This document shows, one piece after another, positions 1 through 8,647 of a DNA stretch of 56,941 bases (positions are counted from its first letter, which is position 1; each line of letters starts with the position of its first letter). Source of the DNA: an uncultured Gammaproteobacteria bacterium (lineage in GTDB: Bacteria > Pseudomonadota > Gammaproteobacteria > Steroidobacterales > UBA11654); NCBI GenBank assembly GCA_902595845.1, contig CACJRN010000009.1:1-56941 (forward strand), in the 5' to 3' direction. Position numbers and translations under genes: made by a program. The notes below the pieces were generated by a model. The model was not told where the DNA came from, ran no database searches, and was given only the letters and a program-made list of their open reading frames with translations.

Positions 1-1358
1 GAGTATCCGATGCTCGATCACAAATCAATGAGAAAGAGTTAATCAATTACGCATATGAATCCACTTATAAACCAGAGGAGAGTGGTAAGGTCCTTATAAT
101 AAATGCGAATATTCTGACTGGTCAGGGTGATTCAATACTAGATGCTTCTATATTGATTGATCAGAATAAGATCGTTGCTGTCGGTAAAGACATAGATTCA
201 TCGGATGCAACCGTGGTTGATGCCGAGGGTAAATGGGTAACACCTGGAATTATTGATATTCATTCCCATATGGGTGTATATCCTGCACCAAGTTTGAGGT
301 CTAACTCTGATGGAAATGAGGCAACTAGCCCAACCACGCCTCATGTCTGGGCAGAGCATTCAGTTTGGACTCAAGATCCTCAATATACTCTAGCTTTAAA
401 AGGTGGCATCACCTCTTTTCATGTTTTAGTTGGTTCTGCAAATTTAATTGGAGGCAGAGGAGTTACACTCAAGAATGTTCGGAGCAGAACTGTTCAAGGT
501 ATGAAATTTCCAAATGCTCCTTATTCATTAAAGATGGCATGTGGTGAAAACCCTAAAAGAGTTTATGGAGGCAGGAATTCAGAACCTTCAACCAGAATGG
601 GTAATGTTGCCGGCTATAGAGATGCATGGATTGAGGCAGAAGAGTATCTGAGAAGCTTAAAAGAATATGCTGAAAAACCCGATGAAGACAAAGAACCATC
701 TGATAGGCCATCTCGTGATTTAGGACTTGAGACAATGATAGGTGTTTTGGAAGGCGATATTTTGGTTCAAATGCATTGTTATCGAGGAGAGGAAATGGTT
801 GTTATGTTGGATGTTGCTAAGGAGTTTGATTATAAGATCACAACTTTCCATCATGCGATTGAGGCCTATAAAGTCGCTGATATATTGGCACAGAATTCTG
901 TTTGTGCTGCTATGTGGGCAGACTGGTGGGGTTTTAAAAATGAGGCTTTTGATATGGTTTGGGAAAATACAGCCATTGTAGATCAAGCTGAAGATAAAAC
1001 TGGATGTGCGATCGTCCATTCCGATTCTGCGGTTGATATTCAACGTATGAATCAGCAAGCTGCAAAAGCTTTAGCAGCTGGACAAAAAGCAGGTCTAGAA
1101 ATCAATAAGGAGAGAGCGATTCAATGGATCACATTAAATCCAGCTATAGCATTAGGAATTGGTGATCAGGTTGGCTCGATTGAGCCTGGAAAAATGGCAG
1201 ACATAGTTATTTGGTCTCATGATCCATTCAGTGTTTATTCTAGGGCAGAAAAAGTCTTTATTGATGGACTTTTGAAATTTGATATAGATGATCCTGGATC
1301 ATTCGAAAGAACTGATTTTGATCTTGGTATCATAGATCCTGAAGGAGATCGATTATGA
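1..1358 (+). CDS. Amidohydrolase-family protein, 5' end outside window
   Basis: The reading frame is open from base 3 of the window, so the N-terminus lies to the left; a TTG at 153 is internal, because the sequence before it (KVLIINANILTGQG) is the small beta-sandwich that precedes the amidohydrolase barrel. The metal-binding H-x-H is present (IDIHSHMG), later histidines follow in VQMHCYRG and TTFHHAIEA, and the catalytic Asp probably lies in AIVHSDSAVD. The C-terminal GSIEPGKMADIVIW closes the second part of the sandwich. This is the imidazolonepropionase/dihydroorotase-like superfamily (COG1228 type); substrate unknown. Relatives are often exported or fused to an N-terminal beta-propeller, which cannot be judged here. 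It overlaps the next, related gene by 4 bases (ATGA), so the two are probably translated together. Confidence 0.85.
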   Translation, partial: VSDARSQINEKELINYAYESTYKPEESGKVLIINANILTGQGDSILDASILIDQNKIVAVGKDIDSSDATVVDAEGKWVTPGIIDIHSHMGVYPAPSLRSNSDGNEATSPTTPHVWAEHSVWTQDPQYTLALKGGITSFHVLVGSANLIGGRGVTLKNVRSRTVQGMKFPNAPYSLKMACGENPKRVYGGRNSEPSTRMGNVAGYRDAWIEAEEYLRSLKEYAEKPDEDKEPSDRPSRDLGLETMIGVLEGDILVQMHCYRGEEMVVMLDVAKEFDYKITTFHHAIEAYKVADILAQNSVCAAMWADWWGFKNEAFDMVWENTAIVDQAEDKTGCAIVHSDSAVDIQRMNQQAAKALAAGQKAGLEINKERAIQWITLNPAIALGIGDQVGSIEPGKMADIVIWSHDPFSVYSRAEKVFIDGLLKFDIDDPGSFERTDFDLGIIDPEGDRL

Positions 1359-2602
1359 GCCTTCTAAGATCTATTATCCTCAGCTTTTTCACACTATTCT
1401 CCTTTTCAATATTTGCAAAGTCACCAGATATTCTCATCAAGAATGCAACTGTGATTACATCGACTGAAATTGGAGTACTTGATGAGACGGATGTTCTGAT
1501 TCAAAACGGAAAAATATCTCTAATTGGTGAAAATATCAATAATGATGAAGCCATGATAATTGAAGCAAATGGGCGAGTCCTCACTCCCGGTCTCATAGCG
1601 CCTGCGACGAATCTAGGTTTGATTGAAATTGAATTGGAGGCTGAAACAAGGGATGATCGTACTGATCATTTTTCAGCTGGATTCAGTATTTCATCTGCAT
1701 TTAATCCAAGCTCCACATTGATTCCTTACAATAGAGCATCAGGTATAACTTCTGCAATTGTATTTCCATCTTCAGGAAGGGGAGATATATTCTCCGGTTT
1801 AGGATCGGCTTTTAAAACACATGGTGAAATTGATACAAAGTCGATTGCAACTGATATTGCAATGGTTATGCAAATGGGTGGTAACCGAGATTCTAGGGCA
1901 TCAAATTTTCTAGAGTTAGAAGATGCATTTATAAAGGCAAAGGAGTTTAAAAAATCTCGAGGCATGATCCAGAGAGGAGGTTTTTTCGATACAGGAGAAT
2001 ACTCAGAGAGAGATCTAGAAGCTCTCTTGGGACTTATGGAACAAGGTAAACCTCTGATTGTTAAAACTAATCGGGCAAGTGATATGTTGAGAATGATTGA
2101 GTTCTCTGAAAAGTATGATCTAGATATCATCTTCCATGGCGCAAAGGAAGCTTGGAGAATTACGGATCAACTGGTTGAAGCAAACATACCAGTGATAATT
2201 GATCCAATGGACAATATACCAAGTTCATTTGATTCAATTGGTGCAAGGATTGATGCAGCATCTATTTTGACAGAATCAGGCGTCACTGTTTTGATTGGTA
2301 TTGCTGATGCTCATAATTCTTTTTTGAGTCGGCAAGGCGCTGGCAATGCTGTCGCCAATGGAATGGATCATTATGAAGCGATAAAAGCACTTACTATCAA
2401 TATTGCTGATGCATTCGGATTGGCTGATTCAATTGGCAGTATCGAAATCGGCAAGAATGCCGATCTAGTTCTTTGGGATGGTGATCCACTCGAGGTCATG
2501 ACCTTTGCTGACATGGTGATTATAGATGGAAATATTACTAGTGGAATGACTCGCTCAAAAAGACTTCGTGATCGGTATCTAGAGGTTATTGGATTGAATT
2601 AA
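1355..2602 (+). CDS. Exported amidohydrolase-like protein lacking the HxH motif
   Basis: 415 residues beginning with a Sec signal peptide (hydrophobic residues 5-20, likely cleavage after FAKS), then the amidohydrolase beta-sandwich (DILIKNATVIT) and a C-terminal GSIEIGKNADLVLWDGDP typical of the family. Where the active enzymes have PGxIDxHxH this protein reads TPGLIAPATNLG, so both metal-binding histidines are missing. It overlaps the upstream, motif-complete amidohydrolase by ATGA. Such tandem pairs of an intact and a degenerate member occur in other gammaproteobacteria; a periplasmic complex of the two is plausible but inferred. It may be a non-catalytic subunit or may bind a different ligand. 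Confidence 0.8.
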   Translation: MSLLRSIILSFFTLFSFSIFAKSPDILIKNATVITSTEIGVLDETDVLIQNGKISLIGENINNDEAMIIEANGRVLTPGLIAPATNLGLIEIELEAETRDDRTDHFSAGFSISSAFNPSSTLIPYNRASGITSAIVFPSSGRGDIFSGLGSAFKTHGEIDTKSIATDIAMVMQMGGNRDSRASNFLELEDAFIKAKEFKKSRGMIQRGGFFDTGEYSERDLEALLGLMEQGKPLIVKTNRASDMLRMIEFSEKYDLDIIFHGAKEAWRITDQLVEANIPVIIDPMDNIPSSFDSIGARIDAASILTESGVTVLIGIADAHNSFLSRQGAGNAVANGMDHYEAIKALTINIADAFGLADSIGSIEIGKNADLVLWDGDPLEVMTFADMVIIDGNITSGMTRSKRLRDRYLEVIGLN

Positions 2603-2646
2603 GACGGTCTAATGCATCCCGAACGCGTTATAAGAGGACCAATGAG

Positions 2647-4419
2647 TTAGTTTCTTTGTGAAATTGTCTCGTCCACTGATGTGAGATAATCAGACAGACT
2701 TGTATCATTTGAAGATTTAGAGAGCTGATCGATGATTTCATTGGTTGATTTAAACTCAGGCGTATAATTTGCAAATGCAGTATCTCCTCTGTCAACTGAT
2801 GTTTGATCAATCAGCGATATTATTGAAGAAAGCTCGCTTTCATTGAAGGAAACAAACTGTATTTTCTCTTCAACAACTGGATCAGTTGTTGAAATTAACT
2901 CATCATCAACCTCAATCAGCTCTATATATTCTGAAAAATCTCTTACTTTTTGTTCAGAAAGGTCCAGTGAATTTACCCAGGCAACATAAAGTCTTGGATC
3001 TTTCTCTGATGATCCAGTTATTTTGTTTTTATAAATATCAAAACCCAATCCGACATCAAAGCTTCCAAGTGGGATGTCATACCAATATAAATCAAATTGA
3101 TAGCCTAAATTGAAATTCAAGAAATCAGTCGAATCTTGTGAAAAAAGATAGCCTGTATCAGACCCTCTATTGATTTTGCCAATTGCAAGTGTTGACTTAT
3201 ATAATTGCGTATCATCAATAATTAGCATTCCGCCCAATGACATTGCAAGAGAGTCTCCATCAAGAGGATGGCCAATATTACTTCCATTACTATGATATGC
3301 AGAAGGATATTGATCATCTTGATAGGCGCATCCGTACTTGCTTTGACCACCTGTGATTCCACAAGTTGTTGATGAGAGTTCTGTAAAGACCCGAAAAGAT
3401 TCAAACTTATTACTGTCTTCTAGACTTCCCCAAGATTCTAGACCAAAAAGGCCCACAGACTTACTGAAAGAAGAGCCTGATATTTGACCGTAAGTCGCAT
3501 AAGGAATATCAAAGAAAGAGCCCGATACGCGATAATCTATGGTGTTTAAGTCATAAACATCATCTGATCCAATTACACCATCTATGATCTTGCTAAGCCC
3601 ACAGCCAGTGCCTTTGTCGCATATGATTGCTGATTTAGAAAATCCTATTTCGAGATTATTCTTTGGTCGGATCCCAAGTCTTAGAGCTGTAAAACGACGA
3701 TCTGGAGTTAGATTCGAATTACTAATATCACCTAGAATGAAAGCCAAATCCCAGTTGCCTAATATTCTAAGAAAACGATTCTGGAATGGATCTGAGAAGT
3801 TTCTTTCAATGGAAAGACCCCTTACCGGTCTTGCATTGGTTGAAAAAACAGTGCTCCCCATCCAGCCAGGACCCCACCAATTTTTCTTAGAGCCCAATGT
3901 CATTGAATAATTACCCCGAGCTAATGAAATATATGATTCATCGAGTAATTCATAAGTATCTGTTTTTTCATATTTGAGGTTTATTGCTAAGTTTTTTGAC
4001 ATATATGAAACAGAGGAGGCAGCAAGTTTTTTTGTATTGACCGGATCAAAAAAAGTCATGATCTGATCAGGATTTTTTGAGAGCTTTATTTCAGCATTAG
4101 CTGATATGCCTCCCATTTGTTCTTCTATCAATCTTTGTTTTATTCTTTGCAGTGAAAGAAGTGTCTCTGGAGCCAGATTCTCTGGATTGTCTATTTTTAG
4201 ATTATAAGCCACATCACCCCAGGCAATTGGCCAAGTATTAATTGGTATATTCAATACACCCGCATCTGAAAGAATTTGAAGATCATGCTTCACTAATACA
4301 TCATCCGGCGTTGCCCACGGAGATGATTCTAAATCCCTCATTGGAATATGAATTAAGAACAATAAAAAGAGATATATTGCCCCGTGTTTTTTTATCAAAT
4401 TCATTTGCATGTATGGCAT
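2647..4419 (-). CDS. wzi: Wzi-family outer-membrane capsule assembly protein
   Basis: 590 residues. The N-terminus has a signal peptide (hydrophobic residues 13-24), then a short helical region and alternating beta-strands typical of an outer-membrane barrel. The Wzi family signature is clear in the middle: KKNWWGPGWMGSTVFSTNARP followed by a DPFQNRFLRILGNWDLAF strand pair. Wzi proteins anchor or organise surface polysaccharide at the outer membrane. Odd: after a plausible final strand (RLYVAWVNSL) there is a tail of about 110 acidic, Ser-rich residues, so the chain does not end in the usual barrel signal. The first ATG (4419) follows a purine-rich AAAGAG. It is divergent from the carboxylesterase gene. 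No capsule polymerase or exporter genes are adjacent; the AEP transfer genes 7-16 kb downstream are the nearest candidates for a surface polymer. Confidence 0.82.
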   Translation of the reverse strand: MPYMQMNLIKKHGAIYLFLLFLIHIPMRDLESSPWATPDDVLVKHDLQILSDAGVLNIPINTWPIAWGDVAYNLKIDNPENLAPETLLSLQRIKQRLIEEQMGGISANAEIKLSKNPDQIMTFFDPVNTKKLAASSVSYMSKNLAINLKYEKTDTYELLDESYISLARGNYSMTLGSKKNWWGPGWMGSTVFSTNARPVRGLSIERNFSDPFQNRFLRILGNWDLAFILGDISNSNLTPDRRFTALRLGIRPKNNLEIGFSKSAIICDKGTGCGLSKIIDGVIGSDDVYDLNTIDYRVSGSFFDIPYATYGQISGSSFSKSVGLFGLESWGSLEDSNKFESFRVFTELSSTTCGITGGQSKYGCAYQDDQYPSAYHSNGSNIGHPLDGDSLAMSLGGMLIIDDTQLYKSTLAIGKINRGSDTGYLFSQDSTDFLNFNLGYQFDLYWYDIPLGSFDVGLGFDIYKNKITGSSEKDPRLYVAWVNSLDLSEQKVRDFSEYIELIEVDDELISTTDPVVEEKIQFVSFNESELSSIISLIDQTSVDRGDTAFANYTPEFKSTNEIIDQLSKSSNDTSLSDYLTSVDETISQRN

Positions 4420-4468
4420 TCTACTCTTTCATTAAAAAATCTAAACAAATTCTGCATTTCTCACGAAT

Positions 4469-4474
4469 ATTATA
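4469..4474 (-). promoter_or_regulatory. Putative -10 element for wzi
   Basis: On the minus strand these bases read TATAAT, a perfect -10 hexamer, about 50 bases before the wzi start codon. On the plus strand the overlapping TATTAT (4468-4473) could serve the divergent esterase gene. No convincing -35 was found. Confidence 0.4.
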
Positions 4475-4491
4475 TGATTAGCGAAATAAGT

Positions 4492-6354
4492 ATGTTTTTG
4501 GACCATATAAAAAAATTCATCATAATTATCCTAGCAAGTTATCTTGCCTCATGCAGTATTCCCAAGACTGATCTATCACTCGATCAGGCGACTCTATTAG
4601 AAATTAAGGAAGGAAAAATTATTGGATCAAATAATGGGAAAACATATCAATGGTTGGGTATTCAATATGGATCAATACCTGATTCGAGCTATAGATGGAA
4701 GAGAGGAGCTGAAACAGAAAAATGGGATGGTGTTTATGAGGCGCTGGAATTTGGAAATACCTGCGTTCAAAAGGGGTCACTAATTAATACCACAAAAAGA
4801 AGAAACTGGGGTGACATCGTCGGATCTGAAGACTGTTTATATCTGAATGTTTGGGCACCTATAGATGTATTTGATGACTTATCGCAGAGTAAGCCGGTGA
4901 TGGTCTGGATCCATGGTGGCAGCAATGTTTCCGGTAATGCAGATTTTTACGATCCGAGTGAATTGGTTAGTAGTCAGGATGTAATAGTTGTGTCGATTAA
5001 TTACCGTTTGGGGCCATTTGGTTGGTTCAGACATCCAGATATAACCTCAAATGCTGAGGATCCAGATGATCAATCAGGCAACTATGGCAATATTGATTCC
5101 ATTCAAGCGCTTGAATGGGTTCAAAGAAACATTGGATTTTTCGGTGGCGATTCATCAAATATCACAATTTTTGGTGAATCTGCTGGCGGTTATAACGTAG
5201 CAGCTTTATTGTCCGCAAAGCAAGCGAATGGACTTTTTCATAAAGCAATCATTCAAAGTGGTGGAATCAGACCAGGTGATATTGAGCATTCTGAGTCATA
5301 TATAGAGAAAAACTTACCTTGGAAGAATTACTCTTCAAGAGAACTCGTTAATGAGTTATTGGTAATGAATGAAATGGCATCCGATAGAAATTCAGCAGCA
5401 TCATTGCAAGAAAATTTATCTCAAAAAGAAATCGAAGCTCTAATGAGAAATGCCTCAACCACAGAAATTTATGAAGCATACTTAGTAACAAAGAATAATA
5501 CCGATGATATGTTGAGACCGTTTCCTGATGGAAATGTATTGAGTGAACTCGGAATTATGGGCTCTTTAGAGAGTGGGTTCAATTCGAATGTTCCAATAAT
5601 GATTGGAACAAATCGAGATGAAATGAAATTGTTTCTCCTCAATAATCCTCGATTGACAAGAGAGTTTCTAAGAATACCTCGAATAAGAGATTTGGACTTA
5701 TGGAATGCAGTTTCAAAACACAGAAGTAATTCGTGGAAATACTTGGCCGTTGACGAACCTGCCCAGAGCTTGACAAGTTCCGGGAGATCAAACATCTATG
5801 CTTATCGATTCGATTGGGATGATGAGCCAAGGAAATATGGAGTTGATCTAAAGAATTTACTTGGTGCGGCACATGCTTTTGAGATTCCTTTTGTCATGGG
5901 TAATTTTGATGAAGATGCACTTACGAGATATATACTCAGTAGAAAAAATCTTGAGGAGGTCAAAACACTGTCCCAGTCAATGATGAGTTATTGGGCTGAA
6001 TTTGCTTACAACGGAGATCCAGATAAAGGCAGAGAAGGAAATCTAACTGATTGGCAGGCTTGGGATCCCAGAGAAGGAAACGAGAAGTATATTATATTCG
6101 ACTCCACTCATGATGGGGGGATAAGAATGACAAAAGATTATCTCACAGAAGAAAAGCTGATTGAGATGCTGGCATCAGATAATCAAATTAAAGATTATAA
6201 ATGGAAGTGTGAAATTCTTGATGCCGCAATCATGTTTGATCATCTCACGACTCAAAATGTATTAACTGAATTTAATAATAATCAATGCAGTGATCTCGAT
6301 CCTTCGACAGAATGGAGAAAATATTGGTACGATGAAAAGGAGCAACGCTACTAG
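4492..6354 (+). CDS. Type B carboxylesterase, lipoprotein
   Basis: Serine hydrolase of the carboxylesterase/cholinesterase family. The nucleophile elbow GESAGG is present (Ser230), the oxyanion region is VMVWIHGGSNVSG, the acid is probably the Glu in GTNRDEMK, and the histidine lies in AAHAFEIPFVMG. I chose the ATG at 4492 because it gives a compact lipoprotein signal peptide (MFLDHIKKF..., lipobox LASC, lipidated Cys near residue 18). Earlier in-frame ATGs at 4384 and 4474 would add an N-terminus with no signal features and overlap the divergent wzi promoter. About 620 residues, slightly longer than typical bacterial members. It is followed by the EVE gene after 8 bases. Likely acts on esters in the periplasm or at the membrane; substrate unknown. 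Confidence 0.85.
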   Translation: MFLDHIKKFIIIILASYLASCSIPKTDLSLDQATLLEIKEGKIIGSNNGKTYQWLGIQYGSIPDSSYRWKRGAETEKWDGVYEALEFGNTCVQKGSLINTTKRRNWGDIVGSEDCLYLNVWAPIDVFDDLSQSKPVMVWIHGGSNVSGNADFYDPSELVSSQDVIVVSINYRLGPFGWFRHPDITSNAEDPDDQSGNYGNIDSIQALEWVQRNIGFFGGDSSNITIFGESAGGYNVAALLSAKQANGLFHKAIIQSGGIRPGDIEHSESYIEKNLPWKNYSSRELVNELLVMNEMASDRNSAASLQENLSQKEIEALMRNASTTEIYEAYLVTKNNTDDMLRPFPDGNVLSELGIMGSLESGFNSNVPIMIGTNRDEMKLFLLNNPRLTREFLRIPRIRDLDLWNAVSKHRSNSWKYLAVDEPAQSLTSSGRSNIYAYRFDWDDEPRKYGVDLKNLLGAAHAFEIPFVMGNFDEDALTRYILSRKNLEEVKTLSQSMMSYWAEFAYNGDPDKGREGNLTDWQAWDPREGNEKYIIFDSTHDGGIRMTKDYLTEEKLIEMLASDNQIKDYKWKCEILDAAIMFDHLTTQNVLTEFNNNQCSDLDPSTEWRKYWYDEKEQRY

Positions 6355-6362
6355 GAGATATG

Positions 6363-6815
6363 ATGCAGTATTGGCTTATGAAATCAGAACCTGAGACCTA
6401 CAGCATAGATGACTTGAAGGAATTTAAAACAGATCACTGGGATGGAATACGAAATTACCAGGTAAGAAACTTCTTCAGAGATCAGATGAAAGTTGGAGAC
6501 AAAGCATTTTTTTATCATTCAAATTGCAAGGAGCCAGGCATTGTTGGGCTAATGGAGATCGCAAGTGAAGCATATACCGATCACACAGCTTTTGATAAAG
6601 ATGAGAAATATTTTGATGCAAAAAGTGATCCTGATAACCCAAGATGGCTCATGCTTGATGTGAAATATATTCGTCATACCAAAAGAAACATTACACTCTC
6701 TGAGTTACGTGAACACAAAGAAATAGAAGATATGAGGCTTCTTCAAAAGGGAAATAGATTATCGGTCATCCCCATGACAAAATCTGAGTGGGATTATATC
6801 CTTGGACTAGAATGA
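6363..6815 (+). CDS. EVE domain protein
   Basis: 150 residues that are essentially one EVE (PUA-like) domain: YWLMKSEPETYSIDDL at the N-terminus, WDGIRNYQVRNFFRDQMKVG and AFFYHSN in the core. The fold binds modified nucleobases; stand-alone bacterial members are widespread and their biological role is mostly unknown. Of the two tandem ATGs (6360, 6363) the second has better spacing to the GGAG at 6354-6357, which also overlaps the stop codon of the esterase gene. It overlaps the downstream DUF4399 gene by ATGA, so these genes likely form one transcript. Confidence 0.88.
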   Translation: MQYWLMKSEPETYSIDDLKEFKTDHWDGIRNYQVRNFFRDQMKVGDKAFFYHSNCKEPGIVGLMEIASEAYTDHTAFDKDEKYFDAKSDPDNPRWLMLDVKYIRHTKRNITLSELREHKEIEDMRLLQKGNRLSVIPMTKSEWDYILGLE

Positions 6816-7216
6816 TGCGATTGAAAAAAATTATTTTTATGACATTACTGTTAATGGCTTCTCCCATTTATTCAGAAGAACCGAGTGTATTTTTCATTCA
6901 GCCTTCAAATGGAGACACAGTTGATTCAACATTTGAAGTTATATTTGGAATCAAGGAAATGAGCCTAGCTCCCGCTGGAACTTATGAAGATAATACTGGG
7001 CACCATCATCTAATCATCGATGCGCCACTTCCCAATCTTTCGATGCCTGTTCCAGCCACCAAGCAGTATCTTCATTTTGGAAAAGCGCAAGATCGAGTGA
7101 CAATCACACTAGAGCCTGGTAAGCATACACTGCAGATGATTCTTGGTGATGGCAATCATATTCCACATAAGCCACCAATCTATTCAGAAGTCATTGTGAT
7201 TGAAGTCGGGCCCTAG
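6812..7216 (+). CDS. DUF4399 exported protein
   Basis: 134 residues with a signal peptide (MMRLKKIIFMTLLLMASPIYS, cleavage likely before EEPS), then a beta-rich domain with the DUF4399 hallmarks: FIQPSNGDTV, TGHHHLIIDAPLP, KQYLHFGKAQ and PGKHTLQMILGDGNHIPH. The conserved histidines suggest a metal or ligand site in the periplasm, but no function is established for this family to my knowledge. The start overlaps the EVE stop codon; an alternative ATG lies at 6815. The 3' end runs 26 bases into the convergent hydrolase gene. Confidence 0.82.
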   Translation: MMRLKKIIFMTLLLMASPIYSEEPSVFFIQPSNGDTVDSTFEVIFGIKEMSLAPAGTYEDNTGHHHLIIDAPLPNLSMPVPATKQYLHFGKAQDRVTITLEPGKHTLQMILGDGNHIPHKPPIYSEVIVIEVGP

Positions 7217-8027
7217 AGGCTTCTACTTTTTTCATGAATGATGAAATTAGATCAACTGTTTCTCTTGCATGCAGCTCAGTTGATGCAATGCCAGACTCAC
7301 CGAGACTGACTGTTTCAGTAGCTTCAAGATCATTCTTTAAAATTTCCATTTTATTATGAAAGAAGTCATCAATTGCTGACATTACCATCAGCGGTGTGTC
7401 TATGGTTTTGATTAATGATTTAAAGTCTTGATCCCAGACAGCTGCAAAAGCTTGTTCACGACCTTTTATCGATCTTATAGCACCCAATAACTCAGTATTG
7501 ACGAGTTTAGAATCATACTTTGGGAATAGTGACTTCATCAGTTCAAAGGTTTCCAAGAGATATTTTCCCTCAATATCTCTTTTTACACTGGATGATGTCA
7601 TTTCTCTGAATGAGTTTCTCTCGTTCTCATCAAGATATGCAACCCCATTTAACATCAAAGACAAAGTCCTGTCTTTCCATGCGTTGGCGATTTCAGCAGC
7701 AATATGTGTTCCTGTATGATGAGCATATATATGAAAATGCTTTAATCCAAGTTTATCAATCGACTCACATATCCAATCACAATAGTCTCTCATGCTAGGG
7801 GATCCTTGCGGATCAAAAGAAGATCCAAAACCTGGCGTATCAAAAGCATAAAGAGGCCTATCATTTATCATCTCCTTCATCATGGGTTCGTACATTATTG
7901 AGCTTGAAGGTGTTCGATGCAGAAGGATAAGGGGTATCCCATCAACACAATCATTTGTTCTATAGTGAATTTGTCCAACTGAAAGCGCTAGATAGGCTTT
8001 TTTTATTAAATTATTTTTATCATTCAT
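7191..8027 (-). CDS. Alpha/beta hydrolase with non-serine nucleophile elbow
   Basis: 278 residues with the alpha/beta hydrolase layout: IPLILLHRTPSSS (oxyanion loop), AFDTPGFGSS, and an elbow at residues near 100 that reads YAHHTGTH. At the position of the nucleophile in G-x-S-x-G the residue is His, so the usual Ser is missing. A candidate acid (SAIDDFF) and histidine (TELHARET) remain near the C-terminus. It may be a hydrolase-fold protein with altered chemistry or a non-catalytic member. It overlaps the DUF4399 gene tail to tail and is divergent from ubiX. Confidence 0.75.
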   Translation of the reverse strand: MNDKNNLIKKAYLALSVGQIHYRTNDCVDGIPLILLHRTPSSSIMYEPMMKEMINDRPLYAFDTPGFGSSFDPQGSPSMRDYCDWICESIDKLGLKHFHIYAHHTGTHIAAEIANAWKDRTLSLMLNGVAYLDENERNSFREMTSSSVKRDIEGKYLLETFELMKSLFPKYDSKLVNTELLGAIRSIKGREQAFAAVWDQDFKSLIKTIDTPLMVMSAIDDFFHNKMEILKNDLEATETVSLGESGIASTELHARETVDLISSFMKKVEASRARLQSQ

Positions 8028-8061
8028 CCTTGTTCTTAGACTAATCTAATTGATTATAAAT

Positions 8062-8070
8062 TGATATAAT
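8062..8070 (+). promoter_or_regulatory. Extended -10 promoter of ubiX
   Basis: TGATATAAT is a perfect extended -10 element (TG-n-TATAAT), which can work without a -35. The hexamer ends 7 bases before the ATG of ubiX at 8078, so transcription would start at or next to the start codon. No Shine-Dalgarno sequence is present, consistent with a leaderless mRNA. Confidence 0.6.
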
Positions 8071-8077
8071 CCTGTTC

Positions 8078-8641
8078 ATGAAAAGAATAATAGTTGGAAT
8101 TTCAGGTGCGAGCGGTGTCATTTATGGCATTCGATTACTTGAGATGCTAAAAGAAATCAATGCCGTTGAATCTCATTTGGTTATGACGAATGGTGCCAAA
8201 CTCAATATTACTCTAGAGAGCGATTTTGAACCAAAAAGTGTAGAGGCACTTGCAGATGTGGTTCACAGTGACAAAAACTTGGGAGCAAGTATCGCCAGTG
8301 GCTCTTATGAAACAGAAGGTATGATTATTGCTCCATGTTCGATGAAGACACTCTCAGGTGTTGCAAATTCTTATGCTGCAAATTTGATCGTCAGAGCCGC
8401 AGATGTGGTTTTAAAAGAAGGAAGGAAGCTGATCATAGTTCCAAGAGAAACTCCGCTTCACTTGGGACATATCGATTTACTTAGAAAAGTTTCCATGATG
8501 GGCGCTCATGTTGTTCCACCAAATCCAGCATTCTATAATCATCCAGAATCGATTGATGACATCATCAACCATACCGTTGGAAGAGTTTTAGATTTGATCG
8601 GAGTAGACAACGAAGTTGTGAGTCGCTGGAAAGGTGTATAG
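8078..8641 (+). CDS. ubiX: Flavin prenyltransferase UbiX
   Basis: 187 residues, the normal UbiX/Pad1 length. The N-terminal IIVGISGASGVIYGIRLL is the flavin-binding signature, MIIAPCSMKTLSGVANSY and VPRETPLHLGHIDLLRKV are the other conserved blocks. UbiX attaches a dimethylallyl group to FMN to make prenyl-FMN, the cofactor of UbiD-family decarboxylases, and a UbiD homologue lies 1.4 kb downstream. It begins its transcript directly at the start codon (extended -10 at 8062-8070) and is followed after 6 bases by a PNPOx-like gene. Confidence 0.93.
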   Translation: MKRIIVGISGASGVIYGIRLLEMLKEINAVESHLVMTNGAKLNITLESDFEPKSVEALADVVHSDKNLGASIASGSYETEGMIIAPCSMKTLSGVANSYAANLIVRAADVVLKEGRKLIIVPRETPLHLGHIDLLRKVSMMGAHVVPPNPAFYNHPESIDDIINHTVGRVLDLIGVDNEVVSRWKGV

Positions 8642-8647
8642 CACAGC

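Noticed and set aside
153-1358. TTG at 153 as the start of the first gene
   Set aside because: The frame is open to the window edge and the residues before 153 form the expected N-terminal strands of the amidohydrolase fold.
2603-2646. Terminator between the convergent amidohydrolase and wzi genes
   Set aside because: The best pairing is short and has no T run.
4384-4491. Upstream ATGs of the carboxylesterase (4384, 4474)
   Set aside because: They add residues before a complete lipoprotein signal and would overlap the divergent wzi start region.
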